64,000 nt of DNA, from assembly GCF_006337105.1 (NCBI RefSeq), contig NZ_CP040871.1:248001-312000 (forward strand). Direction: 5' to 3'. Within the stretch, counting starts at the first letter, position 1; each line of letters begins with the position of its first letter. Origin of the DNA: Thermomonas aquatica. Lineage in GTDB: Bacteria > Pseudomonadota > Gammaproteobacteria > Xanthomonadales > Xanthomonadaceae. Below the pieces are notes generated by a model. That model ran no database searches, had not been told where the DNA came from, and saw nothing but the letters and a program-made list of their open reading frames with translations. Positions 32,163-41,000 of this stretch are shown here, one piece after another. The position numbers and the translations under genes are program-made.

Positions 32163-33301
32163 GCGCCCGCACCGGGCCCAACGGCAAGCCTCCGGTCGTC
32201 GGCATCGTCGGCATCGATGGCGCGTACGGGCGCTGGTTCGCGCGCTTCTTCCGCGAGCGCCTCGGCCTGCGAACAACCGGGTGCGATCCCGCGCTCGCGG
32301 CCTCGCCCACGCCGCGCGAACTGCTCGGGCAGTGCGACGTGCTCGTGTTCAGCACGCCGATCCGCCATACCGCCGCGATCGTCGACGACTACGTGCAAGC
32401 GGCGGGCGGCGACGAAGCCGGCATGCTCTGGCTCGACCTCACCTCGATCAAGCAGGTGCCGGTGGAGGCGATGCTGCGTTCGCGCGCCGAGGTCGCCGGC
32501 CTCCATCCGATGGCCGCGCCGCCCAAGATCGGGAGCCTCGCCGGGCGCGTGCTCGCGGTCTGCCAGGCGCGGGTCGATCGCTGGCAAGGCTGGCTGGCGC
32601 ACATGCTGGATTCGCTCGAAGCCGACTGCGTCGACGTCGTTCCCGCCGCGCACGACCGCGCGATGGCGCTGGTGCAGGGGCTGGTGCATGCCTCGCACAT
32701 GACCCAGGCGCGGGTCTTGCGGGCGCTCGCCGCCGATGCCGGCGGTCTGCCGCTGCTGCATGCCTTGCGCACCGTCGGCTACGAGCTGGACCTGACCGTC
32801 ACCGGCAGGTTGCTGTCCGGCAACCCGGCGATCTACGAGGGCATCCAGTTCGACAACCCGCATGTCCTGCCCGTCCTGCGCGAACTGGCCGTGGCGACCG
32901 GCCGCCTGCGCGATTGCGTGGCGGACGGCGGCGAGGATGCGCGGCGCGCGCTGCGCCGCGATTTCATCGCCGAACCCGCCGCGCTGTTCGATGCCGGCGA
33001 ACTGGCATCGCGCAGCCACGGTTTCGACCGCCTCGGCTACCTGTTGGCCGACCTCGCGGAACGCCCCTGCCTCAGCGTCTACCTGCCGGAGGACCGCCCC
33101 GGTTCGCTGCGCGAGCTGCTGGAAACCTTCGAGGCGCTCGGGATCAACCTCGCCTCGATCCACTCGTCCCGCACCCCGGACGGCCAGTTGCACTTCCGGA
33201 TCGGGCTGGATGCGTTGCCGGTCGCGCTGGACACGCTGCGCAAGGCGGTCGAAGACGCCGGGATCGGCCGCGTGCTCGAGGCCAGCGATGCCGCCGGCTG
33301 A
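32159..33301 (+). CDS. tyrA: Prephenate dehydrogenase with C-terminal ACT domain
   Basis: The 380-residue protein begins with a nucleotide-binding fold ([19 protein letters not shown]) and carries [29 protein letters not shown] and [17 protein letters not shown], which align with TyrA dehydrogenases. The C-terminal ~75 residues ([33 protein letters not shown]) form an ACT domain, likely sensing tyrosine. There is no chorismate mutase domain. It overlaps metH part 2 by 4 bp (ATGA), so tyrosine and methionine synthesis genes may share a transcript. It converts prephenate to 4-hydroxyphenylpyruvate. Confidence 0.9.
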
Positions 33302-33376
33302 GCCTTGCCGCGCAGGCGCAAGCCGGCGGCCGGGCCGGACCGCGGGCGCGAACCCGCGGCATGCGAAGCTCCGCGG

Positions 33377-34558
33377 ATGACGCCCCCCGGCCATCCACCG
33401 GTGCCGATGCTGCGCCTGGCGAGTTTCTACTTCGCCTACTACGCCGTGCTCGGCGCGTTCACCCCGTACTGGAGCCTGTACCTGCAGTCGCAGGGCATGG
33501 GCATCGCCGCGATCAGCGTGCTGATGAGCCTGTGGTACGCAACGCGCATCGTGGCACCGAGCGCCTGGACCATGCTGGCCGCCCGTTCGCCGCGCCCGAT
33601 CCGCTGGCTGCACATCGGATGTGCGCTGACCGTGGCCTGCTTCGCCGGTTTCCTGCTGCCGTGGAAGTTCGCCGGGCTGTTCGCGGTGATGTGCGCGTTC
33701 TGCTTCTTCTACAACGCGGTGATGCCGCAGTTCGAGTCGATCACCCAGTCGCACCTGCATGGCCGCACCGACCTGTACGGCCTGATCCGGGTCTGGGGTT
33801 CGATCGGTTTCATCCTGGTCGTGGCCGGTTTCGGCATGCTGATCGACCGCCTCGGCGCGGCCTGGCTGCCGTGGATGATGCTGCCGCTGTTCGTCGCGTT
33901 GCTGGCCTGCGCCTTCAACAACCAGTATGCGGAACCGCCCGCGCTGGCCGGGCACGGCGACGAGGCCGGCTTCCGCGCGCGCCTGCGTCGCCCGGAGACC
34001 ATCGCGTTCTTCGCCGCCGCCTTCCTGATCCAGGTCTCGTTCGGCCCCTATTACACGTTCTTCTCGATCTACCTGGGCGAGCACGGCTATTCGCCGACCA
34101 TGCAGGGCGTGCTGTGGAGCATCGGCGTGCTGGTCGAGATCGGCCTGCTGTTCCTGTCGCAGCGCATCTTCCGCCGCTGGGGCGCGCGCCGGCTGCTGGT
34201 GTTCTCGCTGGGCATCACCGTGCTGCGCTGGTGGGCGACGGCCGCATGGCCGGATTCGCTGCCGGTGATGGTGGCGGCGCAGGCCACCCATGCCTTCAGT
34301 TTCGCGGCGTTCTTCGCCGCGGCGATGCTGTTGCTGGCCGAATACTTCCCGGGCCGCCACAACGGCCACGGCCAGGGCGTGTTCTACGGGATGTCGTCGG
34401 GCGTGGGCGGCGTGATCGGCGCGCTGCTTGCCGGCCAGTTGTGGCGCTTCAGCGGGCAGGTTGCGTTCGCGGTGTCCGGGTTCATCGCGCTGGCCGCCTG
34501 TGGCGTGGCCTGGTACTGGCTGTTGCGCAGGCCGCGCAGGGCGATGCGCGGCGCCTGA
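33377..34558 (+). CDS. MFS transporter, HcaT/LacY-like (MFS_1_like)
   Basis: The 393-residue protein has twelve predicted transmembrane helices. The first is LASFYFAYYAVLGAFTPYWSLYL, and WSLYLQSQGM matches the start of 3-phenylpropionate/nucleoside-type MFS carriers. A middle pair of motifs (TDLYGLIRVWGSIGFILVVAGFGMLID) is typical of this group. The substrate is unknown. I chose the ATG at 33377; MLRLAS at 33407 is an alternative, and the frame upstream of 33377 is charged and unconserved. The gene is 75 bp after tyrA and converges on DUF2058. Confidence 0.85.
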   Translation: MTPPGHPPVPMLRLASFYFAYYAVLGAFTPYWSLYLQSQGMGIAAISVLMSLWYATRIVAPSAWTMLAARSPRPIRWLHIGCALTVACFAGFLLPWKFAGLFAVMCAFCFFYNAVMPQFESITQSHLHGRTDLYGLIRVWGSIGFILVVAGFGMLIDRLGAAWLPWMMLPLFVALLACAFNNQYAEPPALAGHGDEAGFRARLRRPETIAFFAAAFLIQVSFGPYYTFFSIYLGEHGYSPTMQGVLWSIGVLVEIGLLFLSQRIFRRWGARRLLVFSLGITVLRWWATAAWPDSLPVMVAAQATHAFSFAAFFAAAMLLLAEYFPGRHNGHGQGVFYGMSSGVGGVIGALLAGQLWRFSGQVAFAVSGFIALAACGVAWYWLLRRPRRAMRGA

Positions 34559-34562
34559 AGGC

Positions 34563-35204
34563 CTACCAGGTCAGGTCGTCCGGCACCTGGTATTGCGGGT
34601 CGGAATACGGGTCCTGTTCCGCGGGCGCATCCGGATCGACCTTGAGCGCGACCGCCGGGGCGAAGATCGCCTCGGCCTGCGCCAGCGTCCCGGCGTCCAC
34701 CAGCAGGTAGCGGCCGTCCTGCTGCACCACGCCCAGCTCGCCGGCGTTGAGCGCCTTCAACTGTTCGGCGGTGACGTGGATGCGCTTGATCTTGCCGCCG
34801 TACTCGAAGTGGCGGACATGTTCGGCTTCGGCCGCGTTGAGCGACTTGTCAGCCAGGAAATCCTTGAGCTTCGCCTTGGCTTCGCGGCGCAGGCGCGCTT
34901 CCTCCTGCTTCAGCCGTTCGGCCTCGATGCGCTCGTCCTTCTCCTTCTGCGCGCGGATCGCATAGGCCTTGGCCAGGTCGATGTCCTCGCGCGTGCGCGG
35001 CTTGTGTTGCGCGGGCGCATGGCCGCGGCCCTTGCCGGCGGACTGCTTGGCGCCGGGGGGATGCGCGGGCCTGCCGCCCTGCCCGGCTTTGGCCTGCCGT
35101 GCGGCCTGCTGCGGACGGTTGTCGCGGGTTTGCGCCGGCTTGTCCGGCTTGGGCGCGTCCTTGAAGCCCAGGCCCAGCAACTGGTCGCGGAGGGAGATGG
35201 TCAT
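34563..35204 (-). CDS. DUF2058 family protein (YaiL-like)
   Basis: The 213-residue protein starts MTISLRDQLLGLGFKDAP, the hallmark of DUF2058. It has a basic, Pro/Gln/Gly-rich disordered linker (~20-75), a charged coiled coil (IRAQKEKDERIEAERLKQEEARLRREAKAKLKDFLAD), and a C-terminal domain with FEYGGKIKRIHVTAEQLKALNAGELGVVQQDGRYLLV. The family is annotated as nucleoprotein-like, but its function is not established. It is the third gene after ugd and slyX on the minus strand, 12 bp behind slyX. Confidence 0.9.
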   Translation of the reverse strand: MTISLRDQLLGLGFKDAPKPDKPAQTRDNRPQQAARQAKAGQGGRPAHPPGAKQSAGKGRGHAPAQHKPRTREDIDLAKAYAIRAQKEKDERIEAERLKQEEARLRREAKAKLKDFLADKSLNAAEAEHVRHFEYGGKIKRIHVTAEQLKALNAGELGVVQQDGRYLLVDAGTLAQAEAIFAPAVALKVDPDAPAEQDPYSDPQYQVPDDLTW

Positions 35205-35216
35205 GCGTCGATCGGG

Positions 35217-35444
35217 TCAATAGTGCGGGGGCGGCGGTTCGCTGGCGGCATCCCCGGTGACGGGGCTGGCGGCCATCGCGCTGCGCAATTGTCGCAGTTC
35301 TTCCAGCGCACGATGCAGCAGCAGCGAATTGCGCGCCTCGCCGTCGCGGGCCGCGGCCAGCGCATCGCTGAGTTCCTGCAGGGCCTGTTCCTGGAAGGCG
35401 ATGCGCATCTCCAGGTCGACCATGCGTCGTTCGAGCTCGCCCAT
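35217..35444 (-). CDS. slyX: SlyX family protein
   Basis: This 75-residue protein is almost entirely a coiled coil (ELERRMVDLEMRIAFQEQALQELSDALAAA) and ends in EPPPPHY, the conserved tail of SlyX. The name comes from a link to the lysis-related slyD locus in E. coli, but no molecular function is known. It starts 3 bp after the ugd stop and is followed 12 bp later by the DUF2058 gene, so the three are probably one transcript. Confidence 0.92.
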   Translation of the reverse strand: MGELERRMVDLEMRIAFQEQALQELSDALAAARDGEARNSLLLHRALEELRQLRSAMAASPVTGDAASEPPPPHY

Positions 35445-35447
35445 CGT

Positions 35448-36794
35448 TCAGTCCTTGCGCAGCGAACGGCCGCGGCCGATGCCGTAATAGGCCAGCCCCG
35501 CGGCCTCGATGTCGGCGGGTTCGTACAGGTTGCGGCCGTCGAACACCGCGCGATCGGCCAGGCTGGCCTTCAGCAGGGCGAAGTCCGGGCTGCGGAACTG
35601 CTTCCACTCGGTGACCACGACCAGCGCGTCGGCGCCGCGCAGGGCGGCATTGGCCGAGTCGCACAGCACCAGGTCGTCGCGCCCGCCGAAGATCCGCTGC
35701 GTCTCGCGCATCGCCTCCGGGTCGTAGGCGCGCACCTTCGCCCCGGCGCCCCACAGCTGTTGCAGCAGGCGGCGGCTGGAGGCTTCGCGCATGTCGTCGG
35801 TATTCGGCTTGAACGCCAGGCCCCACAGCGCCACGGTCTTGCCGCGCAACGCCGCCTCGCTGCCGTAATGGCGCACCAGCAGTTCGAACAGATGGCCCTT
35901 CTGCGCATCGTTCACCGCTTCCACCGCATCCAGCAAACGCGGCTGCACGCCGTATTGCTGCGCGGTCTTCGCCAGCGCCTGCACGTCCTTGGGGAAACAG
36001 GAGCCGCCGTAGCCGGCGCCGGGATAGATGAAATGCCAGCCGATGCGCGGGTCGGAGCCGATGCCCTTGCGCACCATCTCGACGTCGGCGCCGACCTGTT
36101 CGGCGATGTTGGCGATCTCGTTCATGAAGCTGATCTTGGTCGCCAGCATCGCGTTGGCGGCGTACTTGGTCAGTTCCGCCGAACGCACGTCCATCGCCAC
36201 GATGCGCTCGTGGTTGCGGTTGAACGGCGCATACAGCCGCTTCAGCTTGTCGATGGCGGCCGCGCTGTCGGCGCCGATCACGATCCGGTCCGGGCGCATG
36301 CAATCCTCGACCGCGGCGCCCTCCTTCAGGAATTCCGGGTTCGACACCACGTCGAAGGCGATGTCCGCGCCGCGTTCGGCCAGCACGCCGGCAATGGCCG
36401 CGCGCACCCTGTCGGCGGTACCGACCGGCACCGTCGACTTGTCGACCACGACCGCGGGCGCCTGCAGGTGCTGGCCGATGGTGCGGGCCACCGCCAGCAC
36501 GTATTTCAGGTCGGCGCTGCCGTCCTCGTCCGGCGGCGTGCCGACCGCGATGAAGATGATGTCGCCGTGGGCGATGCCGCTGGCGGCGTCGGTGGTGAAG
36601 CGCAGGCGGCCGGCGGCATGGTTGGCCCTGACCATCGGGGTCAGGCCGGGTTCGTAGATCGGGATGATCCCGTTGTTCAGGCCATCGACCTTGGCCGCGT
36701 CGATGTCGACGCAGACCACGTCATGGCCGACTTCGGCCAGGCAGGTGCCGGTGACCAGGCCGACGTAACCGGTACCGAAGATGCAGACGCGCAT
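35448..36794 (-). CDS. ugd: UDP-glucose 6-dehydrogenase
   Basis: The 448-residue enzyme oxidises UDP-glucose to UDP-glucuronate with two NAD, for exopolysaccharide, LPS or aminoarabinose precursors. It has the Rossmann motif [21 protein letters not shown] and the catalytic cysteine in [16 protein letters not shown]. Substrate-binding residues are in [25 protein letters not shown], and the C-terminal domain contains [17 protein letters not shown]. An 86-bp gap with a possible terminator separates it from the FKBP gene upstream, and slyX follows after 3 bp. Confidence 0.96.
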   Translation of the reverse strand: MRVCIFGTGYVGLVTGTCLAEVGHDVVCVDIDAAKVDGLNNGIIPIYEPGLTPMVRANHAAGRLRFTTDAASGIAHGDIIFIAVGTPPDEDGSADLKYVLAVARTIGQHLQAPAVVVDKSTVPVGTADRVRAAIAGVLAERGADIAFDVVSNPEFLKEGAAVEDCMRPDRIVIGADSAAAIDKLKRLYAPFNRNHERIVAMDVRSAELTKYAANAMLATKISFMNEIANIAEQVGADVEMVRKGIGSDPRIGWHFIYPGAGYGGSCFPKDVQALAKTAQQYGVQPRLLDAVEAVNDAQKGHLFELLVRHYGSEAALRGKTVALWGLAFKPNTDDMREASSRRLLQQLWGAGAKVRAYDPEAMRETQRIFGGRDDLVLCDSANAALRGADALVVVTEWKQFRSPDFALLKASLADRAVFDGRNLYEPADIEAAGLAYYGIGRGRSLRKD

Positions 36795-36823
36795 GCAGGT
36801 GCTTCCGTGCGATCGAAATGGAA

Positions 36824-36866
36824 AGGGGGCGCATCGCGAGGGACGCGCCCTCAGGATACGCCCCCT
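36824..36866 (-). terminator. Nested hairpin between FKBP gene and ugd
   Basis: The outer stem pairs AGGGGGCG (36824-36831) with CGCCCCCT (36859-36866), and an inner GAGGG / CCCTC stem fits within it. It lies 14 bp beyond the FKBP stop. The run on the minus strand after the stem is not clearly T-rich, so I rate this a possible terminator or attenuator. Confidence 0.38.
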
Positions 36867-36880
36867 CCGTGTGCCGCGGA

Positions 36881-37666
36881 TTACTTGTTGCCGACGCCCG
36901 GCTTGACGATGTCCAGCAGCTCGACTTCGAACACCAGCACCTGGTTCGGGCCGATCATCGGCGGCGCCTGCTCGCCGTAGGCCAGCTTGGCCGGGATCCA
37001 GAACTTGTACTTGGAGCCCACCGGCATCAGCTGGATGCCTTCCTGCCAGCCCGGGATCACGCCCTGCAGCGGCATCACCGCCGGCTCGCCGCGGTCGTAG
37101 GAGCTGTCGAAGGTCTTGCCGTCCAGCAGGGTGCCCTTGTAGTGCACCTTGACGCCATCCTTGGCACCCGGCTTGGCGCCGGTACCGGCGGTCAGCACCT
37201 GGTACTGCAGGCCGGAGGCGGTGGTGGTCACGCCCGGCTTCTTGCCGTTCTCGGCCAGGAACTTGTTGCCGTTGTCGAGGTTGTTCTTGGCATCCGCCAT
37301 CATCTTGGCGATCTGCTTGGCCTGCATCTTCTGGCCGAAGCCCTCGAAGATGGTCTTGGCCTGGTCTTCGGTCAGCAACAGCTTCTCGCCCGCCATCTGC
37401 GCGCGCATGGCCTTGACCACGGTGTCGAGGTTCACCTCGTCCTTGATCTCGGTGAGCTGCTTGCCCATCGCCATGCCGATCGTGTAGCTGATCTGCTCTT
37501 TCTCGGTGGGCAGGCCCGGATAGGTCGCCTTGCCGTCGGCGGCGACGTCCTTGCCGGCCTCGGCGGGCTTGGCGGCATCGGCGGGTTTCTGCGCGTTCTT
37601 GTCGCAGGCGCCCAGCGCCAGCATGGTGGCGACGGCAATGGCGGTGGCACGGACAACGGGCTTCAT
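36881..37666 (-). CDS. FKBP-type peptidyl-prolyl isomerase, FkpA/Mip-like lipoprotein
   Basis: The 261-residue product has an N-terminal leader with lipobox LGAC (Cys21). It then has an FKBP_N dimerisation domain ([16 protein letters not shown]), a long helix ([24 protein letters not shown]), and a C-terminal FKBP domain ([55 protein letters not shown]). These are typical of FkpA and Mip, which fold periplasmic or outer-membrane proteins. I placed the start at 37666 since only it gives a lipoprotein leader. A second FKBP gene lies 61 bp upstream. Confidence 0.93.
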   Translation of the reverse strand: MKPVVRATAIAVATMLALGACDKNAQKPADAAKPAEAGKDVAADGKATYPGLPTEKEQISYTIGMAMGKQLTEIKDEVNLDTVVKAMRAQMAGEKLLLTEDQAKTIFEGFGQKMQAKQIAKMMADAKNNLDNGNKFLAENGKKPGVTTTASGLQYQVLTAGTGAKPGAKDGVKVHYKGTLLDGKTFDSSYDRGEPAVMPLQGVIPGWQEGIQLMPVGSKYKFWIPAKLAYGEQAPPMIGPNQVLVFEVELLDIVKPGVGNK

Positions 37667-37727
37667 CGGTTCGGGACTCCGGGGAAAACGAAGGAATGCG
37701 GGGGGCATGCGGCGGACGGGCGTCGGG

Positions 37728-38654
37728 TTACTGGACGCCCAGCAGTTCGACATCGAAAGTGAGGGTGGAGTTCGCGGGAATGTCGCCGCCCATGCCCTTT
37801 TCGCCATAGGCAAGGTTGGCGGGGATCCAGAAACGGTACTTGGCGCCGGTCGGCATCAGGCCCACGCCTTCGGTCCAGCCGGCGATGACCTGGTTCAGGC
37901 CGAACTCGGCCGGCTGGCCGCGCTCGTAGGAACTGTCGAACACGGTGCCGTCGAGCAGCTTGCCCTCGTAGTTCACCCGCACTTTCTGGCCGGGCTTGGC
38001 GCGCGGGCCATTGCCCTGGCGCAGCACCATGTACTGCAAGCCGCTCGGGGTGGTGAACACGCCCTTGACCGTCTTGTTCTTGGCGAGGAAGGCCTCGCCG
38101 GCCTTGAGGTTGGCTTGCGCGAGGGCCATGGTTTCGGCTTGCTTGGCCGCGGTCAGCCTGGCCGAGAAGGCGGTACGGACCGTATTGGCTTCGGCGTCGC
38201 CGAGCAGCGGCTTGGCGGCGGGATCCGATGCCGCCTTGAAGCCGGCCAGGAACATCGGCATGTCGAACTCGCCCTTGATCGCAGCCAGCGAACGACCGAT
38301 ATCCGAGCCCACCAGCAAGCCGACCTTGTTGCGATCCAGCGCGGCGGCAGGCTTGCCTCCGCCCTTGCGCGCATTGATGCTGGCCATCAGCGCCTGCCCG
38401 ACCTGCTTGCTGGCGGCTTCGTCCAGCAGCGGCTTGCCGCCGGCCAGGGCATTGTCGACGGCGCGCTGGAACGCGGCCATGTCCATGTCCGGCACTGCCG
38501 GCGCCACCGACTTCGCCACGTCCATGCCGATCATGTAGCCGACCTTGTCGCGTTCGGTGGCCAGCGTGGTCTGGGCCTGGGCAAGGCCGCTGGCGAACAT
38601 GGCGATCAACAACACACAGGTGGCGCGCAGCGACGCGCTCACGGAAAAGGACAT
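37728..38654 (-). CDS. FKBP-type peptidyl-prolyl isomerase with duplicated N-terminal dimerisation domain
   Basis: The 308-residue protein begins with a signal peptide (LLIAMFASGLAQAQ, cut after AQA). Two FKBP_N-like repeats follow: ERDKVGYMIGMDVAKSVAP with its following helix (~34-95), and LDRNKVGLLVGSDIGRSLAAIKGEFDMPMFLAGFKAA (~105-165). It ends with a helix and a canonical FKBP domain (KVRVNYEGKLLDGTVFDSSYERGQPA, YRFWIPANLAYGEKG). Mip/FkpA proteins usually have one such repeat and ~230-270 residues. The doubled repeat may alter dimer shape. It is a periplasmic foldase, tandem with a second FKBP gene. Confidence 0.9.
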   Translation of the reverse strand: MSFSVSASLRATCVLLIAMFASGLAQAQTTLATERDKVGYMIGMDVAKSVAPAVPDMDMAAFQRAVDNALAGGKPLLDEAASKQVGQALMASINARKGGGKPAAALDRNKVGLLVGSDIGRSLAAIKGEFDMPMFLAGFKAASDPAAKPLLGDAEANTVRTAFSARLTAAKQAETMALAQANLKAGEAFLAKNKTVKGVFTTPSGLQYMVLRQGNGPRAKPGQKVRVNYEGKLLDGTVFDSSYERGQPAEFGLNQVIAGWTEGVGLMPTGAKYRFWIPANLAYGEKGMGGDIPANSTLTFDVELLGVQ

Positions 38655-38759
38655 GGGGACTCCTGGGTCTTGGGCCGCCGTAGCGTAGGCCGCCGCGGCT
38701 GAACCATCTATTGGCAGGTCGTCATTGTCGGTTGCCGCCGCAGGGACGGCAATCCCGGG

Positions 38760-39350
38760 TCAGCGGCTGGCCTTCGCCGGGGCAACCGGAATCGCCAAGG
38801 CCGCTTCGATGGCGGCAACCAGCGCCTTGTCGTCCGGGGCGGTGCGTGTGCCGAAGCTGGCCACGGTGCGGCCATCGCGCCCGATCAGGTACTTGTGGAA
38901 ATTCCACCTGGGCGCCTCGCCGGTGATCGCCAGCAGGTCCTTGTACAAGGGCGTGGCCGCGTCGCCCTTGACGTGGACCTTCTCGAACATCGGGAACTTC
39001 ACCCCGTAGGTCAGCTTGCAGAACTCCCGGATCTGCTTCTCGTCGGTGAATTCCTGCTCGCGGAAGTCGCCGGACGGGAAGCCGAGCACGGCGAAGCCCC
39101 TGTCCCTGTATTTCGCATGCAGGACTTCCAGACCCTCGAATTGCGGGGTGAAACCGCATTTGCTGGCGGTATTGACCACCAGCAGCACCTTGCCGCCATA
39201 GGCCTTGCGCAAATCGACCGGGGTCTTGCCCGCCAGCGGCCGGTAGCTCCGGTCCAGCAGCCCGCCCTTGGCCCCGGCGACCGCCAGCGGCAACAGCAGG
39301 ATCAACGCAAGGAACAGGCGGCGGGCGCGATCCACGGGGGCTCCGGGCAT
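38760..39350 (-). CDS. Glutathione peroxidase-family protein, exported or membrane-anchored
   Basis: The 196-residue product has an N-terminal hydrophobic leader (RLFLALILLLPLAVAGAKGG) and then the peroxidase fold with the active Cys65 in NTASKCGFTPQFEGLE. The conserved segments FPSGDFREQEF and EAPRWNFHKYLIGRDG supply the tryptophan and asparagine of the catalytic tetrad. The second motif usually reads FPCNQFGxQEP; here it is FPSGDFREQE, so the glutamine and resolving-loop residues differ. It should reduce peroxides in the periplasm, perhaps using thioredoxin-like donors. The start at 39350 keeps a signal-like leader. Confidence 0.85.
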   Translation of the reverse strand: MPGAPVDRARRLFLALILLLPLAVAGAKGGLLDRSYRPLAGKTPVDLRKAYGGKVLLVVNTASKCGFTPQFEGLEVLHAKYRDRGFAVLGFPSGDFREQEFTDEKQIREFCKLTYGVKFPMFEKVHVKGDAATPLYKDLLAITGEAPRWNFHKYLIGRDGRTVASFGTRTAPDDKALVAAIEAALAIPVAPAKASR

Positions 39351-39398
39351 GTGCCGACTTGGGCGGCCGAGTATGCCTTCAGTTGGGTACGCCGACAC

Positions 39399-39426
39399 TT
39401 GACGGGTCGGAAACTGGTGTTATAGT
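39399..39426 (+). promoter_or_regulatory. Sigma70-type promoter of the YtrA-ABC operon
   Basis: TTGACG (39399-39404), a 16-bp spacer, and TATAGT (39421-39426) form a near-consensus promoter. It would start transcription near 39433, about 30 bp before the first gene. The -10 box lies inside a palindromic operator. Confidence 0.75.
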
Positions 39427-39439
39427 TGCCTACAACACC
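39416..39439. promoter_or_regulatory. 24-bp palindromic operator overlapping the -10 box
   Basis: GGTGTTATAG-TTGC-CTACAACACC: the arms match at 9 of 10 positions. The outer edge reads GGTG-N16-CACC, the pattern I recall for YtrA-family regulators in Xanthomonas. The site covers the -10 box of the promoter, so binding would repress. The regulator gene is the second gene of this operon, implying autoregulation. Confidence 0.75.
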
Positions 39440-39464
39440 GAACACCCAGAGCAGGACGTTCACC

Positions 39465-39737
39465 ATGAACCGCAAGCTCCACAACACCACCATGGCCTTG
39501 ATCGCGAGCAGCAGCCTGTTCGTGCTCGGCCTGCTGACCGCCAGCCCGACCGACCCGGCGCTTGCGCCGGCCCCCGGCCAGGTCGCGGCCGTTTCCTTCG
39601 ATGCCGACCATGCGGTCGCGGCCGAGGCCACCGACGACAGCGTCGAGCGCGCCGAAGCCGCCCCGCGCCGGCATGTCCGCCGCGGCCGCCTGCAATCGGT
39701 GGCGATGCCGTTCTTTTCCTTCGCACCCCGGGGCTGA
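39465..39737 (+). CDS. Small protein of unknown function, first gene of the YtrA operon
   Basis: The 90-residue product begins MNRKLHNTTMALIASSSLFVLGLLTASPTDPALAPAP, with a signal-like hydrophobic helix, then a short acidic stretch (FDADHAVAAEATDDSVERAEA) and a basic tail (RRHVRRGRLQSVAMPFF). It may be exported or membrane-anchored. I do not recognise a family. It sits between the palindromic operator and the GntR gene (4 bp to the next start), so it is expressed with the regulator. A GGA-rich SD (AGCAGGACG) lies 10 bp before the ATG. Confidence 0.65.
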   Translation: MNRKLHNTTMALIASSSLFVLGLLTASPTDPALAPAPGQVAAVSFDADHAVAAEATDDSVERAEAAPRRHVRRGRLQSVAMPFFSFAPRG

Positions 39738-39741
39738 TGCC

Positions 39742-40113
39742 ATGACCGCAGTCGAATGGAGCGATGGCGCTCCCATCTATCGCCAACTCAAGGAGCGCGT
39801 CGTGGCGATGCTGCTTGATGGCGTCCTCAAGCCGGGCGACGCGCTGCCTTCGGTGCGCCAGGTGGCGGCCGAATACCAGCTCAACCCGATCACCGTCTCG
39901 CGCGCCTACCAGGAGCTCGCGGACGACCAACTCGTCGAAAAACGCAGGGGACTTGGCATGTATGTGACCGAAGGCGCACCCGCCCGCCTGAAGACCAGCG
40001 AGCGCGACCGCTTCCTGACCGAGGAATGGCCGCTGGTGCTGGAGCGCATCCAGCGGCTGGGCCTGGACCTGCAGGAACTGCTCGATCCCAAGGGCAAGTG
40101 GGGTGCCAAATGA
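39742..40113 (+). CDS. GntR-family transcriptional regulator, YtrA subfamily
   Basis: The 123-residue protein has an N-terminal winged helix (PIYRQLKERVVAMLLDGVLKPGDALPSVRQVAAEYQLNPITVSRAYQELADDQLVEKRRGLGMYVTEGA) and a short C-terminal helical dimerisation tail instead of an effector domain. That short form is the YtrA subfamily, which usually controls adjacent ABC transporter genes. In Xanthomonas the family member HpaR1 affects virulence and motility. The gene overlaps the ABC ATPase gene by 4 bp. It is likely to bind the 24-bp palindrome over its own promoter. Confidence 0.92.
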   Translation: MTAVEWSDGAPIYRQLKERVVAMLLDGVLKPGDALPSVRQVAAEYQLNPITVSRAYQELADDQLVEKRRGLGMYVTEGAPARLKTSERDRFLTEEWPLVLERIQRLGLDLQELLDPKGKWGAK

Positions 40114-41000
40114 GCGCGTCCATGAGCGGCAATGTCGTCAGCGCCCGCGGCCTGCGCAAGGGCTACAAGAACAAGCTGGCCCTGAACGGCACCGATTTCG
40201 ATATCCCGGTCGGGCGCATCGTCGGCCTGATCGGCCCCAACGGCGCCGGCAAGACCACCGCGCTGAAGGCGATCCTCGGCCTGATCCCGTTCGACGGCGA
40301 GCTCAAGGTGCTGGGCAAGGACCCGCGCACCCAGCGCGATGAGCTGATGAACGACGTCTGCTTCATCGCCGACGTGGCCGTGCTGCCGCGCTGGATGAAG
40401 GTGAAGGAAGCCATCGAGTTCGTCGCCGGCGTGCACCCGCGCTTCGACGAAGCCAAGTGCAAGCGCTTCCTCGAAGGCACCCAGCTCAAGCCGGACCTGC
40501 GCGTGCGCGAGATGTCCAAGGGCATGATCGTACAGCTGCACCTGGCGCTGGTGATGGCGATCGACGCCAAGCTGCTGGTCCTCGACGAACCCACCCTGGG
40601 CCTGGACATCCTCTACCGCAAGCAGTTCTACCAGCGCCTGCTGGAGGATTACTTCGACGAGGAGAAGACCATCCTGGTCACCACCCACCAGGTCGAGGAA
40701 ATCGAGCACATCCTCACCGACGTGATGTTCATCCGCGACGGCAGGATCGTGCTCAATGCGCCGATGGACGAAGTGGGCGAGCGCTACACCGAAGTGCTGG
40801 TCAACGCCGACAAGCTGGACGCCGCGCGCGGCCTGAAACCCATCGACGAACGCGCCCTGCCGTTCGGCAAGACCGTCATGCTTTTTGACAGCACGCTGTT
40901 CGACGGCGCCGATGCCGGCCAACTGGCGCAGCTCGGCGAAACCCGCAACCCGGGCCTGGCCGACCTGTTCGTCGCCACCATGAAGGGAACCTACGCATGA
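40110..41000 (+). CDS. ABC transporter ATP-binding protein of the YtrA operon
   Basis: The 296-residue ATPase has Walker A GPNGAGKTT (42-50), Walker B LLVLDEPTLGLD and the switch histidine in LVTTHQVEEIEHIL. The signature motif is REMSKGMIVQLHLAL rather than LSGGQ; the SKGM form is common in ABC-2-type exporters. A C-terminal extension (~70 residues) contains VLVNADKLDAARGLKPIDERALPFGKT. It pairs with the permease that overlaps it by 4 bp. The substrate is unknown; lipid, peptide or antibiotic export is typical of such operons. Confidence 0.92.
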   Translation: MSASMSGNVVSARGLRKGYKNKLALNGTDFDIPVGRIVGLIGPNGAGKTTALKAILGLIPFDGELKVLGKDPRTQRDELMNDVCFIADVAVLPRWMKVKEAIEFVAGVHPRFDEAKCKRFLEGTQLKPDLRVREMSKGMIVQLHLALVMAIDAKLLVLDEPTLGLDILYRKQFYQRLLEDYFDEEKTILVTTHQVEEIEHILTDVMFIRDGRIVLNAPMDEVGERYTEVLVNADKLDAARGLKPIDERALPFGKTVMLFDSTLFDGADAGQLAQLGETRNPGLADLFVATMKGTYA

